A stretch of DNA of 64,000 bases from Dicyema japonicum (lineage: Eukaryota; Dicyemida; Rhombozoa; Dicyemidae). The stretch spans positions 408,260-472,259 of the forward strand of contig RDEW01000036.1 of NCBI GenBank assembly GCA_011109175.1, written 5' to 3'. Shown here one piece after another: positions 50,961-62,895 of this stretch. The position numbers were made by a program, and so were the translations under genes. Under the pieces are notes generated by a model that was not told where the DNA came from, did not search any database, and saw only the letters and a program-made list of their open reading frames with translations. How positions within the stretch are numbered: the first letter of the stretch is position 1; each line of letters begins with the position of its first letter.

Positions 50961-51914
50961 CTGCACAATCAGAACATCCATCAGATCTGGTTGTCTGTGG
51001 AGCAATACAAGTGAAAGCAAACATCTAAAAACTTGGCATAAGCTGTGGCTATCAGAAGACGTGTCTCGTAAATCACAAATAATCAATTCTCGATTTAATG
51101 ACTCAGTTAATCGTCATTCTGCTTTTTGAACGTGACATTTTTCACAGCCCTTTTGTAATGACCACATCCACTGTAGGAAAGGGATCTTTTAATGATGCCG
51201 ACCGGGGCATTAGTATCTCTTGCGTAAGGAAGATCCAGTGACGTTTATATAAATTGAAAAAAAAAGAAGAGAAAGGAAATTATCGACCAAATAGTCGGGA
51301 GTGTGCAATCGACCAATTGCATTTTTACTTTAATTTCCAATTTCAAGAGGTTAGTATTAAAAATCAATGAGAAATTATCAATAGTATGATATATCAAGGG
51401 TCCCCTACCGCATGATTAAATTCAAATGGGGGATATCCAGAACTGAGATAGTAGCCACAATGTATTCTACCTTATTACTAGTCAAAATCAAATTCATCTA
51501 TAACCATTAACAAATACAATTCAAGTTAAAATGCAGGTCGAGACATTCTAATCGTGCAAAACAACCCGATTAATGTTAATCCTGTTGGATTACACACAAA
51601 TTTTCTATTTATCACAATCACAAAAATTTTCTATTTATCTAGCAATCAAGAGTACTTGAATTGTTTCAAAATAGCTTACCCCAAACATGCATGTAATTAT
51701 TAGAACATTTGAGAATTAATGGCCAATACATTCCCTGATTTTCTTCAAGTCAGAATTGTTTATACTCCAAATTTAAAACTAGACAATTTTAAGGACAGTG
51801 CATAGTAAAATCGACGCATTTTTAGTTAAAAAACTGAGTCAATATAATGTCTTCTGGGTCAATCGTTTTGTCCACTTGCAAGCTGAATTTAAATTTATTA
51901 ACTGAACCAGAAAA

Positions 51915-52200
51915 CCACCGTCATAGCCAGCATGAAAAAAATCAGGTGATCCAGGCTTCCCTCAGCAGTCTTCACATGTTCGGAATTGAAGGAAGTGATC
52001 AAAGGAGAACTCCTCTGGATGGTTGTTGACTAATGGTCCTTTTTGGATTATATCTGGCGCCACCAGAGATGGTGAACCCACATGAAGTACGCTAATAATT
52101 CACCTCATTGGAGCCAAAAAGGAAGAGGAGGAACATAAGAAACAAGCAAAAACTCTATAATTCAAGTAGTCACATAGCATCACACTAACGTTGGCACCAC
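51915..52200 (+). repeat. Dispersed repeat R3, copy 2
   Basis: Second copy of the repeat at 45,720-46,010, same orientation. Confidence 0.7.
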
Positions 52201-52371
52201 GTGGCTAATCCAAATAATAGTAGTTTCCCTATTACTTTGGTTAAATCTACAAAATTATAACTTATATTTTACCTTTCGACTAGTCCTTAAATCCAAGAGG
52301 TTCGTGGCCCACTTCGGACATGTTCTATGATGTATTTTCTGCATAAATCCCCCATTAATCTTTTTTATAAA

Positions 52372-52917
52372 AAAATTAAAAATTTAATTAAAATTAATAT
52401 TAAAAATCAGTACAGTCTGACAAAGATTAGGTGCTCTTAGGTATGACCTTCAGTGAAGTTGCTAACTTACTGATCCCAGTTCTTGCATTTACAGTGAGAC
52501 GCATCCTGTCATCGCCTATTGTGGGAATCTATCCAGCAGAGTGGAAGGCGGAGCTTTTTATAGTTGAAAAATGAAACAGTCTCTCTCCTGTAATAAAGAA
52601 CTTTTTTGATTCAAATAATGATTGGATTGTGGTCGGAAGATAATTCATAATGCACCGCCCAAGATGTGTCCGGTACAAGGTTTGGAGAACAGAAAGTAAT
52701 GTCTAAGGGCGTTGATGGTTCGTCTTTTTTGTAAGAAGTCCTAATGTGCTTCCTGGGGTTGTTGAGGATTGTCAGAGAGGTGTTCATTGAATATTTATTT
52801 ATTTTATTTATTTAACACCCAAGACCACGGTAAAACCAAAACTAAATATCACGTGATCCCGATGCGCTCCGCCAAAATCCTCATTCTTTCCCGGTGCTCC
52901 TCCCTGCCATAAAGACA
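52372..52917. repeat. Large inverted repeat, left arm
   Basis: About 540 bp, reverse complement of 53,944-54,470. The arm contains LINE pieces on its minus strand: an endonuclease end (TSWAVHYE, then a SDHNPII-like box near 52,625) joined to a LINE 3' end. The match runs from the AT-rich outer edge through CTTAGGTATGACCTTCAGTG and CACCGCCCAAGATGTGTCCG to GGGATCACGTGATATTTAG (as complement) and the EEHRERMRIL-coding end. Confidence 0.88.
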
Positions 52918-53224
52918 TATTTTGATAGAACGCTATAATGTCTTCTGGTCGATTATTTTTAGCCAGCTAAACCATAACATATTTTGAGAGAATCCACAAC
53001 AAGCAAAATCTAAACTTTAATGAAATCATAACTATGAATATCAATCATTTATGTCTGACTATCTCCATAGTTCTTTAAGTCTACAATATAGCGATCCCTT
53101 GGCCTTCTAGCCAAGATAGGTGTTATAGGCGGTTTCGTGTTCAGTAATTTATTTGCCTGTGGAAAGAAAAAGTAAAAAATACCTGACAAAATAAACAATT
53201 TGAGATAATAATCCAAATCAGATC

Positions 53225-53640
53225 CATACCAATCCCGTAATACTCCGCCTAATTTTTGAAAATAGTCGGTCTCTAACGAAGTGATTATAATTATGTTCTT
53301 ACTAATAAATTGTCAATTTAAGGTATAACTCATTTGTTTTTAGCACTAATTCCTGTTCTATACAAAAAAATCGTAGATTTTTATTTTTTAAAATATAGAC
53401 CTTCTCGTGGAAAATAATATTTTTAGAGAGTTTCTTAGATGAAATCTGTCAAGTGGACTAATGTCTCCTCTATTGATTGCCCAAGTGTCGTTGTTGATTT
53501 ACTATTGTCGTTATTGACTGACTATTTTCGTTAGCGATTGACGGAGTTTCGTTATTGATAGGAAAACCATATATTACTGATTTCCTTTAATTTCTTTAAT
53601 TCTTCTTAGTTAATCACACCAGACGCATTTGTTCACGATA
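53225..53640. repeat. Dispersed repeat R4, copy 2
   Basis: Second copy of 36,340-36,690, lying in the spacer between the two inverted-repeat arms. An extra segment with TCGTT(A/G)xTGA-type small repeats is inserted near 53,475-53,560. Confidence 0.75.
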
Positions 53641-53943
53641 AATAATTAATTAATTTTGTTGATTAATTATTTAATTTTATAGATATATTTTAATATTGAA
53701 CATTTACAAGCAATGCATCAAACCATGCTTCTCGAACGCGTGTGCTTCGTGGGGACCTTCATTATCATGGACGAAAACTAAGAAAATCTAGGACGTTCAA
53801 AAAAAGGCTTTCAGAATGACGGAGCGGTAGTCTTGTGGGAGAAACAGAACCAGACCGACTACTCTGGAGGCCCTCATTAAACAAAACTCCGACATGCAGG
53901 AAGATGGCTCTGCAAATAGTCAGCCGCCCATTACGAGGGTACG

Positions 53944-54470
53944 AGGGAGGAGCACCGGGAAAGAATGAGGATTTTGGCGGAGCGCATCGGGATCACGTGA
54001 TATTTAGTTTTGGTTTTACCGTGGTCTTGGGTGTTAAATAAATTAAATAAATATTCAATGAACACCTCTCTGACAATCCTCAACAACCCCAGGTAGCACA
54101 CTAGAACTTCTTACAAGGAATACAAACCATCAACGCCCCAGACATTACCTTCTGTTCCTCAAACCTTGTACCGGACACATCTTGGGCGGTGCATTATGAT
54201 TTATTTCCGATCACAAACCAATCATTATTCGAATCAAAAAAGTTATTTACTACAGGAGAGAGACTTTTTCATTTTTCAACTATAAAAAGCTCCGCCTTCC
54301 ACTCTACTGGATGGGTTCCCAATAGCCGATGACAGGATGCGTCTCACTGTGAATGCAAGAACTGGGATCAGTAAGTTAGCAACTTCACTGAAGGTCATAC
54401 CTAAGAGCACCTAATCTTTGTCAGACTGTACTGATTTTTAATATTAATTTTATGAAATTTTCAATTTTTT
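53944..54470. repeat. Large inverted repeat, right arm
   Basis: The plus strand begins with a LINE C-terminus (REEHRERMRILAERIGIT, then stop), its 3' end and a TTAAATAAATTAAATAAAT tail. It then enters an endonuclease end with several frame breaks. The plus-strand frame at 53,835 is a shifted reading of this LINE and not a gene. Confidence 0.88.
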
Positions 54471-54479
54471 TGATCCACA

Positions 54480-57090
54480 TTACGTTGAAGAATTAATGAG
54501 TGAATTCATTCCTAAAGACTTTTTTCTGATGTCTGTTATCTTTTCGGTCTTTGTAAGAATGAGACCTAATTACAAATATTAATAGCTATAAAAGAACAAA
54601 TTTTAGAAAAAAATTAAATTTCAATTAAAATTATAAAAAATAATGATTCATTCATTTAACATATTAGTCGTGTTCATAAAATAAGCAGAAATTTGCAATA
54701 ATAAAAATTTCAAATTGTCCGGTAGATTTCTTTGTCACGCCATGATAAACTCGAGTGTCGTGAGGTTTACTCATCGGTCTTGAAAGACGTGATGACAAGA
54801 AACCGTTGGCGTAAAGACCATGCCGTAGAGCCAATGGAAGTGTCTTGCTTGGGATTCAACGTGCACACACTTTTCTCTACGCGAATCTGCTTAAGTCATC
54901 TTTGCGCGAGTTTGCAGATAACACTAATTAAGTTTTGAAAAAGGAAGTACTATGACATTAGAGGTCGGTTTGCATTCAAGTCGATCTTGTTTGAGACGGC
55001 TCGTATTTTAGACCCATGACTGCTCAGTTTATCAGGTCAATCAGGAGGCTTGCAGGACAACGGAAGGTGAGCCTATAACAGAAATTGTCAAACAGTGTGC
55101 CTCGAGACAATTTCTAGTGGCCGCAAGGCAAATAAAAATTTGAATAAATTTATGTACATTTTTTTTGTTTTTAAATTGGTAAATCAGTTTGTCAATTATA
55201 TAAAGATTATTTCTAGTCATTTGGATTTAATGGAAACTAATTTGCATGGAGTTTCAAGAGACAATATACTTTCAACCATCCGGACTATTCAAAAAACTGT
55301 GATTATTTTATCGTTTGAAAAAACAACACAAGTATTATTTAGTTTTACTATGTATTGTAGATCTAGTCAAATGTTATTTAGTGATACTATTGTGAGCTCA
55401 ACGGGATCATTGAACTGTTTATATCTGATTTCTGAATGATAGCAAATGACTGCAAATGAACTGATAATCCCTGCTTGTGTGTCATTGCTCGGACTATATT
55501 TGGTCATAAATATGAACAAAAAATAATGAAGATACTTTTGTAAGATAACACTGTTTCTCGTCGACTTTGTTATTTGTCTGAGAAAATTGAATACAATGTC
55601 TTATTTACTATTGAAGAAACTCGTTTTTCAATACAACTCGATGAATTTCAAGATTTGCAAATCTGTTGGCATATATACGATTTGACCATTTTGGAAAATT
55701 AATTTTTGCCATTAAATTTCCAATTTTTGTCCTCACTTTTACGTATTCGAAAAAAATTAATTCTTTATTTGTGCCGTTGATTAATTTTTTACATTATGTG
55801 CCGCGAGAATTATTTTCCAAAACCTCTTGCCTAGAATGAATCGATGGCTCTTTCAGAACATTGGTCTCGGGATCATGAAAGGTAACTCCCATCACGTGCT
55901 CAAGAGATAAAGGAGACCTTGTCATAGGAATTAACACTAAAATTAGGGAGATTGAATGGCCATGCTGATTCCTCTGAAGATGGCTATCGAGATATGCCCC
56001 AAAACAAATCAGTCTCACGTGGATCATGGTGACCCTTTGGATAATTAGCCAATCTAGAGGACAAGATTGTCAGCTTGTGGGCAAGGATTCTGACATCTCA
56101 ACAGAAATGGGACAAACAGGTGATCCTCCGAAATTCTCCTGGAGCAGCGAAATTCTTCGGAGAGTATGTATCAACACACGTAGATGGGTCGAAATCTTGT
56201 CTTTAACAATATTGGGTAAACTACATTTAGGAGTAACAATTTCCGAACTTCTTCCATTTTTGGAGAGTCCTTGTCATGTCTTGTAGATCCTCCTCCAAGA
56301 AGCGGCGTCTCCCGATTCTTTAGTGTCTTCTTCAAGGACGGTTGGTGTGGTTATCTAGGTTAACTGGGAAACAGCAGAGCATCCAGAAAAAAGTACTCCT
56401 TTCTGGCCATGCTTGTGGTAATCCCGAAACAAAGTGTCTTTTTTTCAAGGTGGTAGAGAGCCACATTATAGCCCACTAAAGGTATCTTCTTTTCCACTAA
56501 AAGCTATAATTATGAGAAAAATAAATTTTTAAAAAATTTCGAATAAATTAAAATAATAATCAAAATAAATTGTAATAATTCATTAGAAATCAATTTGAAA
56601 TATTATTTACGACCTTGTGGTGCCATGTTTTTCAATGTGGCCAATTGATTGAATATTTGTCTTCTTCTTTTTCCGGTGGCGTCATTGGATCCACCTTACT
56701 CAAGAGACACCCAGTCCTTAGCCGGCATTCTAAACGGATTCATCAATTAATTCCACTGGAACACCATTTCGTTCCATGGTGACGTGTTCTATAATCGCTT
56801 GGATTAATTAGTTATGATTGAGCTGTGCTTAACAAATATTGTAAGCTAGGAGTTAAATAAATAAGATTTCAATATTAGGTTTTTTTAAGCGGGAAAACTA
56901 GTAACTTAACGTGACTGAACTTTATCTTCTCAAGAGGAGTGGTGATTTATCATCCAATTTCTTGAAGGATATATGAACTGACGGATTAATGCACTTAATC
57001 CATGGTTATGATGTGGAATCCTGCCTTGGATAAAATTAAGGAATCTGAGTACATTTAAGAAAAAATGACAAATTCTGGAAGGTTCCTTTA
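54480..57090. other. No gene recognised
   Basis: Only short frames. The plus frame 55,095-55,439 (114 residues, LMETNLHGVSRDNILSTIRT, then a hydrophobic end) and frames at 55,794-56,286 have no family. GGCGTCATTGGATCCACCTTAC at about 56,682 also occurs at about 27,697, hinting at a shared old element. Confidence 0.4.
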
Positions 57091-57099
57091 TTAATTTGC

Positions 57100-57290
57100 T
57101 ATTATACTACGAGCAGCACAGAATATCATCGCGCTTACCATTGAATATGCCTGCTCCGCCTGAGGTTTGCGATTCCCCCTTCGAGGGTGGACCGTTTGAA
57201 ATCCCTTAGGCGGAGAATTATGCACCACACAGACATCCCCATTGGCGACCTCGTTTCTGATGAGGTAACGTTGCAAAATGGTCAGGGTTT
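57100..57290 (+). pseudogene. Jockey/CR1-like LINE fragment
   Basis: The plus strand gives IIALTIEYACSA, then a stop and GLRFPLRGWTV, parallel to KLTIEYACASWAYG of the nested LINE at 3 kb. It is a short remnant. Confidence 0.5.
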
Positions 57291-57899
57291 TTTTTAAATA
57301 ACTTCCACATTTCCCATAAGCATATCAATCTTTGGGTTACGCTTTACTTTATTCCATACTACTTTCTCATTCTAGTATCTTCAATAGACAGACTAAGTAT
57401 CGTAAAGATACAGTACTCCTATCAAGTACTACATAGACACTAGCGGAGACATTTCCGGAATACCATAGAATTGTTAACGGATCATATGGAGAGAATTAGA
57501 TCCTTATTGGATGCTGGGGTCACTTAATAGCTAGTTTTTTACACATTTATTTCTTGACAATATATGTGGTATAATAAATGCAAGTAAAACCTGAAAAAGC
57601 AGCTTCTTGAAAGTTTCTTTTTATGTAAATTTGTTTAAATCTTTTGGTAGTAGTAGTGAAGGAAAATACCCAGAAAAGTCTTGTAAACTTGTAATGTCAA
57701 ACTTATGAAGGGAAAATCAGATTCGATAGTGACACCTAGACAAAAGATTCTATGTTTTTGTAGTTACAAATGTGTTGGAAAATTCGCCACGATATTTTCT
57801 AACAGCAGTTATAACCTTTTCAGTTGCCTCCTTGTTAGTTTCCCAACCTCACTAACATGTGGGAGACAGAGTATCATAAATAATGAAATAAAAAAATTT

Positions 57900-58300
57900 C
57901 AAAGACCACAATAACACCAAACTAACTAATCACGTGATCCCGACACGTCCCAAGAGAGACTTCAGCAGGATGTTCTTTCTTCAAACCCATGTAAGTGCGT
58001 ATCGGCAGTATAACTGAATCCTCGTAGTCGCAATGGCACGTGCCTCGGTTCTTAAAGATTCCATTAATGAAGACTGGGACTTTCCAGAAGTCCATTGTTT
58101 CGAAATTTTGGAAGCCCTTTTTAGCTAGCTTCGATTTTCACGAAACATAGTAACTTCACAATGTCATGGCTCTCCATGTCCATTTAAATGTGGAGAGCAT
58201 TTCTTGTGCATCCTTATCGATTCCCATAATACAGTGAAGAAAGTATTATTCCTAGCTTTTCTGAGCATGGATTGCCAACGTTCTTTGTTGTGTTTTGTTA
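57900..58300 (-). pseudogene. Jockey/CR1-like LINE fragment: 3' end (unit B copy, left piece)
   Basis: This is the counterpart of 6660-7056 in unit A. The minus strand ends in SLLxRVGIT and a stop near 57,935. The linker piece of the same remnant lies beyond the inserted LINE at about 59,960-60,240 (minus frame NSLKGNLARYFIELHLQAFR). Confidence 0.6.
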
Positions 58301-58301
58301 T
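58290..58301. repeat. Target-site duplication, left (GTGTTTTGTTAT)
   Basis: 12 bp, identical to 59,878-59,889, flanking the young LINE. Confidence 0.92.
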
Positions 58302-58304
58302 AAA

Positions 58305-59872
58305 TTAAATTAAATTATTAACCCCGGCTTCGCCAGCAAGTGGGAAGCCGGCGACCATCAGAGAGCGTGCAGTCCGGACAGGCCGCTCCCAGAGATCCTC
58401 GACTTTTGCATCCGGTGGTCCAGGGCAGGGAAAAAGGTCCCGAACTACTCTGCCAGCCAGGAAAGGGTGGTGTCCACATCGTAGGCGAGCCAGTCCGATT
58501 CTGATCTTCCTCGGGAGCGATTGTTCCGTTGGACTGATATCAGGGGGGAAGCGCTCCAAGACTTTGTTATATTGAAGTGTCCTAATGGCCCGTGTCGAGA
58601 TGAAATCATGTATTCGGCGGGTCCAAGTTGAGTCTTCTTGAGGGGGGGTGATCTTCGACAAGGCTCTTTGTAGGTCAAAGAGGGTCCTGCGTATGTATCT
58701 GAGGTTATTGTTACTTAGCAGAGCGTGAACTGGGTGATTCGGGTCGAACGACTGCTGTAGGAATTGTAAATTACGCATTTCCAGGTGGTCATAGAGCGGG
58801 AGGATTTTTGACTCCCAATGTAAATGGTCGGTGGGGGTTGACTTTAAACAGCCAGTTATTATTCTCAGCGCCGAGTTTTGCACTTTCTGCAGTTCTTGAG
58901 AAAGGGACAAGGAGATTGAGGGGGCCCAACTTGGTGAGGTGTAGTTGAGTGTAGTCCTGATGAACTGCTTGTAGTGAAGAGTTACGTTTTCTTTTTGCTG
59001 ACCGTTTGAGTGGCCAGCTACTGCCCGTAATATGTTAAGTTTCCGCTTGGCTTTTGTCATTACTTCCTCCACTTGTCTGTTGAAACAGAGTGAAGGATCG
59101 AAGACAACTCCAAGGATCTTCGGGTATTTATTTAAGGGGAGTGGTTCGTCTCCCAACGAGAGTGTGGGGTTTAGGTTGAATTGTCTTCGATCGGTTGTGA
59201 ACAGGGTAGCTGATGACTTCGAGGTGGAAACACTCATCCAGTTTAAGTTCATCCAGTCGGATAGCAAGTTCAGGTGGTACTGCACTTTTTCGGTGGCCAG
59301 TCGAACATCGCCACTCCTGGATGCGATTACTAGATCATCGGCATATGTCAATAGTAACGTATTTTGGGTTGTTGGGATGTCTTTGACGTAAAGGTTGAAA
59401 AGTGAGGGTGAAAGACTGATCCCTGGGGAACACCGTTTGGTAGGAGTCGATATCTTGATAGATTTGAATATAGACACGTATGACCTAGTCTTCCCGAGAA
59501 GAAATTTGTGAGCCATGACTTCCATACAGAGGGAATATTTGTAGAATAGATCTTGTTGCAGAGGACTACACAGGAGATTCTGTCGAAAGCTTTAGTTAGG
59601 TCAATAGAGGCCAAGACAGTTCGTTCCGGGGGTTTGCAGTTGTTGAAACCGTTGGAGATGTATTGGGTTAGTGTCAGTAAGTGCGTGGTGGTCGAGTGTA
59701 AAGGACGGAAACCATGTTGTGAGTCGGAGAGGTCGAGGTAGGGAGTGATTTCGTTAAGAATGATCCTTTCGAAAATTTTTGAGACAACAGATGTTAAGGA
59801 AATTGGCCTGAACGAAGAGGGCAAGGAGGAGGCTTTGTTGTTCGAAGAGGGCAAGGAGGAGGCTTTGTTGTT
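58305..59872 (-). pseudogene. Reverse transcriptase of the young LINE (one frameshift)
   Basis: From the 5' end on the minus strand: LPSSFRPISLTSVVSKIFER (RT1), HGFRPLHSTTTHL (RT2), LASIDLTKAFDRIS (RT3), LLPNGVPQGS (RT4), then a one-base shift near 59,425. It continues SLSPSLFNLYVKDI, TYADDLVIASRSGDV (RT5 with the Asp pair), YPKILGVVFDPSLCF (RT7), NYTSPSWAPSI and QNSALRIITGC, and a C-terminal domain with RCGHHPFLAGRVVRDLFPCP, ending NNLI at 58,305. The 406-residue second frame is open throughout. The endonuclease is absent through 5' truncation. Confidence 0.92.
59813..59872. repeat. 30-bp tandem duplication at the LINE 5' end
   Basis: CGAAGAGGGCAAGGAGGAGG followed by CTTTGTTGTT occurs twice in a row at the truncated 5' edge of the young LINE, adding ten codons (SSNNKASSLP-type) to the frame. 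Confidence 0.9.
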
Positions 59873-59877
59873 CTTGA

Positions 59878-59889
59878 GTGTTTTGTTAT
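59878..59889. repeat. Target-site duplication, right (GTGTTTTGTTAT)
   Basis: 12 bp, identical to 58,290-58,301. Confidence 0.92.
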
Positions 59890-60279
59890 GTTCCGCGTGA
59901 TTTCTTTATTTGGTTTTGATATCCTTTCAGTTCTTCCACATATTATCTTTAGAGGTTCTTCAGATTATTTTTCGTTTTTTTAGAGCTCGCGTTTCAGCAT
60001 TAATTGGTTGTGATTGACGTTGATGACGACACATCAGAATGAATCTTATGCGAGCTTGGAGTATAATCTCGATGAGGTTGATAGATCCGAAGTTATCTAT
60101 CCGGAAGGCCTGAAGGTGTAGTTCAATAAAATAGCGGGCCAAATTACCTTTGAGACTGTTAGACACAACCACATTCTTAGCGAGATTGCGATTTTTCGGA
60201 GGTTGTTTAGATCTCTGCGTCCATTAGAATATTTTAGATCGATGTTCATTATTGATGTCAAATTTGTTTCCTAACTTCT

Positions 60280-60800
60280 TTCTAAAAGGCCCTGAACAGA
60301 GAATGATGATTCCAAAATATCGTATGCAGGAACGACATGATTTATCCGTATTATATGCCGAAATAATCCCCATCGGAGCTTAGTAATCATTTTATCCAGG
60401 TTTTTTATCACGATTTGGTAGTGTATTCCTAGTGGAGTCATTAGTTGTTTTCTGTCGAAAGCAATTAAGTTATCAACACATGTTTGAGTTAGTCCCCACG
60501 TACCCGAGTTCTAGAACAGTATGAGTAGAAAGAATTCACTGCATAGTCGTACTTTTACTTGTCCTAACATGCGCGTATCTCTGATGTGTCGATTTTAGTC
60601 TATTCAGTATATTGTTGAACATCCTCCAGAACGCTACAAAGACCCAACTTTATTTACTCACCTTCAAATCTCATAGGTGAGTTGCTTTCCCATTTGATTG
60701 TGTTAATTTCGATTTTTGTACGTTCATTTTAAGGAATTACTCTCCAAACACCTTATGAGAATGAATAAGAGCAATTCTGAAATTATTGATACTTCGAAAA
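60280..60800 (-). pseudogene. Decayed RTE-like LINE fragment (unit B copy)
   Basis: Counterpart of 7430-7940 in unit A, with the same antisense remains of the RTE region after the RT core. Confidence 0.5.
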
Positions 60801-61129
60801 CAAAATCCAGGTCATCCGCAAATATTAATTCCTGGATAGAAGAGGACAAATTTTTAAATCACGAAGAAGCTTCAGTTGAACAAGAGAATTGTTTAACTGA
60901 GTGAGTTACCTTCTGAAAGCAATTGGCATATTAATTTTGCGAGAGCGCTCAGAGTCAACCCAGATTTTCAATTCTATTTTGAAAGTAGAACCCGTATCAA
61001 CCTTAAACTGTCCTCGTCAAACAAAGTTATAGCCTATCTTCAGAATTCATGTAAAATTGAGTTTGCGCAATTGATTTGTAATTAAACATTATTAAAAAAT
61101 ATTAATTTTTTGACAAAATTTTTAAACAT

Positions 61130-62895
61130 TTTGACAAAGTTATTAGACATTATGGCACAGTTATTGACATTTTGACAAATTTATTTAACTTTATGGTAAA
61201 TTATTAAACACGTCGGAAAATCATGTTAATTGTGTGAATTTAATTAAATTATTTTTTAATTTTATTTATTAATAAAATTAATATTATTTAAGACGACTGC
61301 TAATTTCTTGTTGTTACATGTAAATTCATTATTTTGATGTTTAATCTTATAGCTGTTCACTTTTCTCATTTGAACTTCTCATTTTACTTCTGACAACACA
61401 TAAAAATTGCCAAGACGAAGTAACAGATCGTTGATATCTTCGTTGTAACCAATAACACCTGGAGTCCCAAGTGTTTCGTTTTACTGTGATCTTTATGGGT
61501 AGGGAAGATAAACTTCCTTGTGTGTGTTTTGATCTTTTGATCCTATCTGAATCTTCCACAAGGAGTTGTATGAACTTTTGTGTTTAAGATGGTTCCATTT
61601 TGGATTATATTGTAGTAATCGCGGTGAAATGAAGATGTTCTTAATAGACTCAATAGTCCCATCATCGTTCTCAACTGTTTGAAAATATTAATCTTCCTTT
61701 TGACAGTAAGCATGTGTGAGCAAAGCTTGTGATTAAAGTCCCTATATGAATTGTGGTAATGCTCACATCATTCTGCATAAATCTGAGGAAAACTGACCAT
61801 TTTTTAACACCAATCATTCGATTAATTCTTTCATCGATTTTGAAATGATATTATTCTTACGAGGCAAGAGAGCGAATCAGGATATTATTTAAATCACGAT
61901 TTCAATTAATTAACACCAATTTATATCCCTGAAAAATAACCGAACAGGTTAGTTAAATGTTGTATTAAACTCCGCAAATCCCAAGTACATTGTTTTTGTC
62001 CCTAATGGCACTGCAGTCTGAAATACATTATTAATTACGTTTTTCTTCTATCGGCGTGTTGCCTACCCTAAATGTATTACATTCGAACATCTACAAGTGA
62101 TTATCTTCAATATGTATTGAATGACGAGGTTGTGCCATATGTCTATACTAAATATGATATCATACGCCTCTGGATTATCAAATGGATTCTTGCACACGAT
62201 AACACTATATTATTAACATACTTATGCAATTCAACAAAATTAGAACCAATTCTAAAAATTTGAATAACTTTTATTCTTTGAGGAAAGATGCTACGTAAAT
62301 TACAAAAAAATGTACACAGATTCGAGAATGATAAATGTTTCCGCAAAATCGATTGTTATGAATGTGAAGGAATTACATACTTGCAAAAGTCTATACTATA
62401 AAAATATATATAACAAGTCGTAAATGCTAGATGGGATTTTCAGATTTGGTTGTTTACATATTTTAAACTTATGATTCTGACAGTAACTATGAATAATTAA
62501 TATTTAATACACATTCTGTAAATTCATTCCCATAACTGAAAAATTGACATCATGTTGAAATTTAATGTAATCTTAATTCATATATTTGAGAATCAGAGTA
62601 TACGCCAGAAAATTGACATTTATTCCAGTTCTGAATAATCATTGTTTTATACAGAGAACCACGATCCATTACTTCGTTTTGGCAATTTTTCTGGGTTGTC
62701 AAAATGTAAAATGAGAAGTACAACATGAAACAATAAATTACTGTCGTTATAAATAATTCTAATTTTATTAATAAATAAAATAAAAAAAATAATTTAATTA
62801 AATTCACACAATTAACATGGTTTTTCAACGTGTTCAATAATAGTTAAATAAATTTGTCAGTGTCTAATAACTTTACCATAATGTTCAACATTTGT
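61130..62895. mobile_element. Element with long inverted repeats, copy B
   Basis: Counterpart of 8283-10,020. Arms are at about 61,150-61,440 and 62,640-62,890, with the same four small repeats at the left edge. The internal R1 core is at 61,960-62,640. The two copies differ by scattered substitutions and small indels, as expected from duplication of the whole region rather than independent insertion. Confidence 0.65.

Larger units (their letters stand above)
58302..59877 (-). mobile_element. Young Jockey/CR1-like LINE, 5'-truncated, inserted in unit B
   Basis: The 1.58-kb insertion is flanked by GTGTTTTGTTAT (58,290-58,301 and 59,878-59,889); unit A has this site once, uninterrupted, at 7045-7056. 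The 3' end is GC-rich (AACCCCGGCTTCGCCAGC on the plus strand) and carries an AATTT-type tail. It begins inside RT near RT1 and carries a 30-bp tandem duplication at its 5' edge. It is GC-richer than its surroundings and nearly intact, so it inserted recently relative to the repeat duplication. Confidence 0.93.

Noticed and set aside
53835-54041. A Gly/Arg-rich gene
   Set aside because: It is a shifted frame over a LINE 3' end that reads REEHRERMRILAERIGIT in the proper frame, and it is duplicated in the inverted repeat.
59032-59391. 119-residue plus-strand frame
   Set aside because: It lies entirely opposite the RT of the young LINE; the minus frame carries all recognisable motifs.
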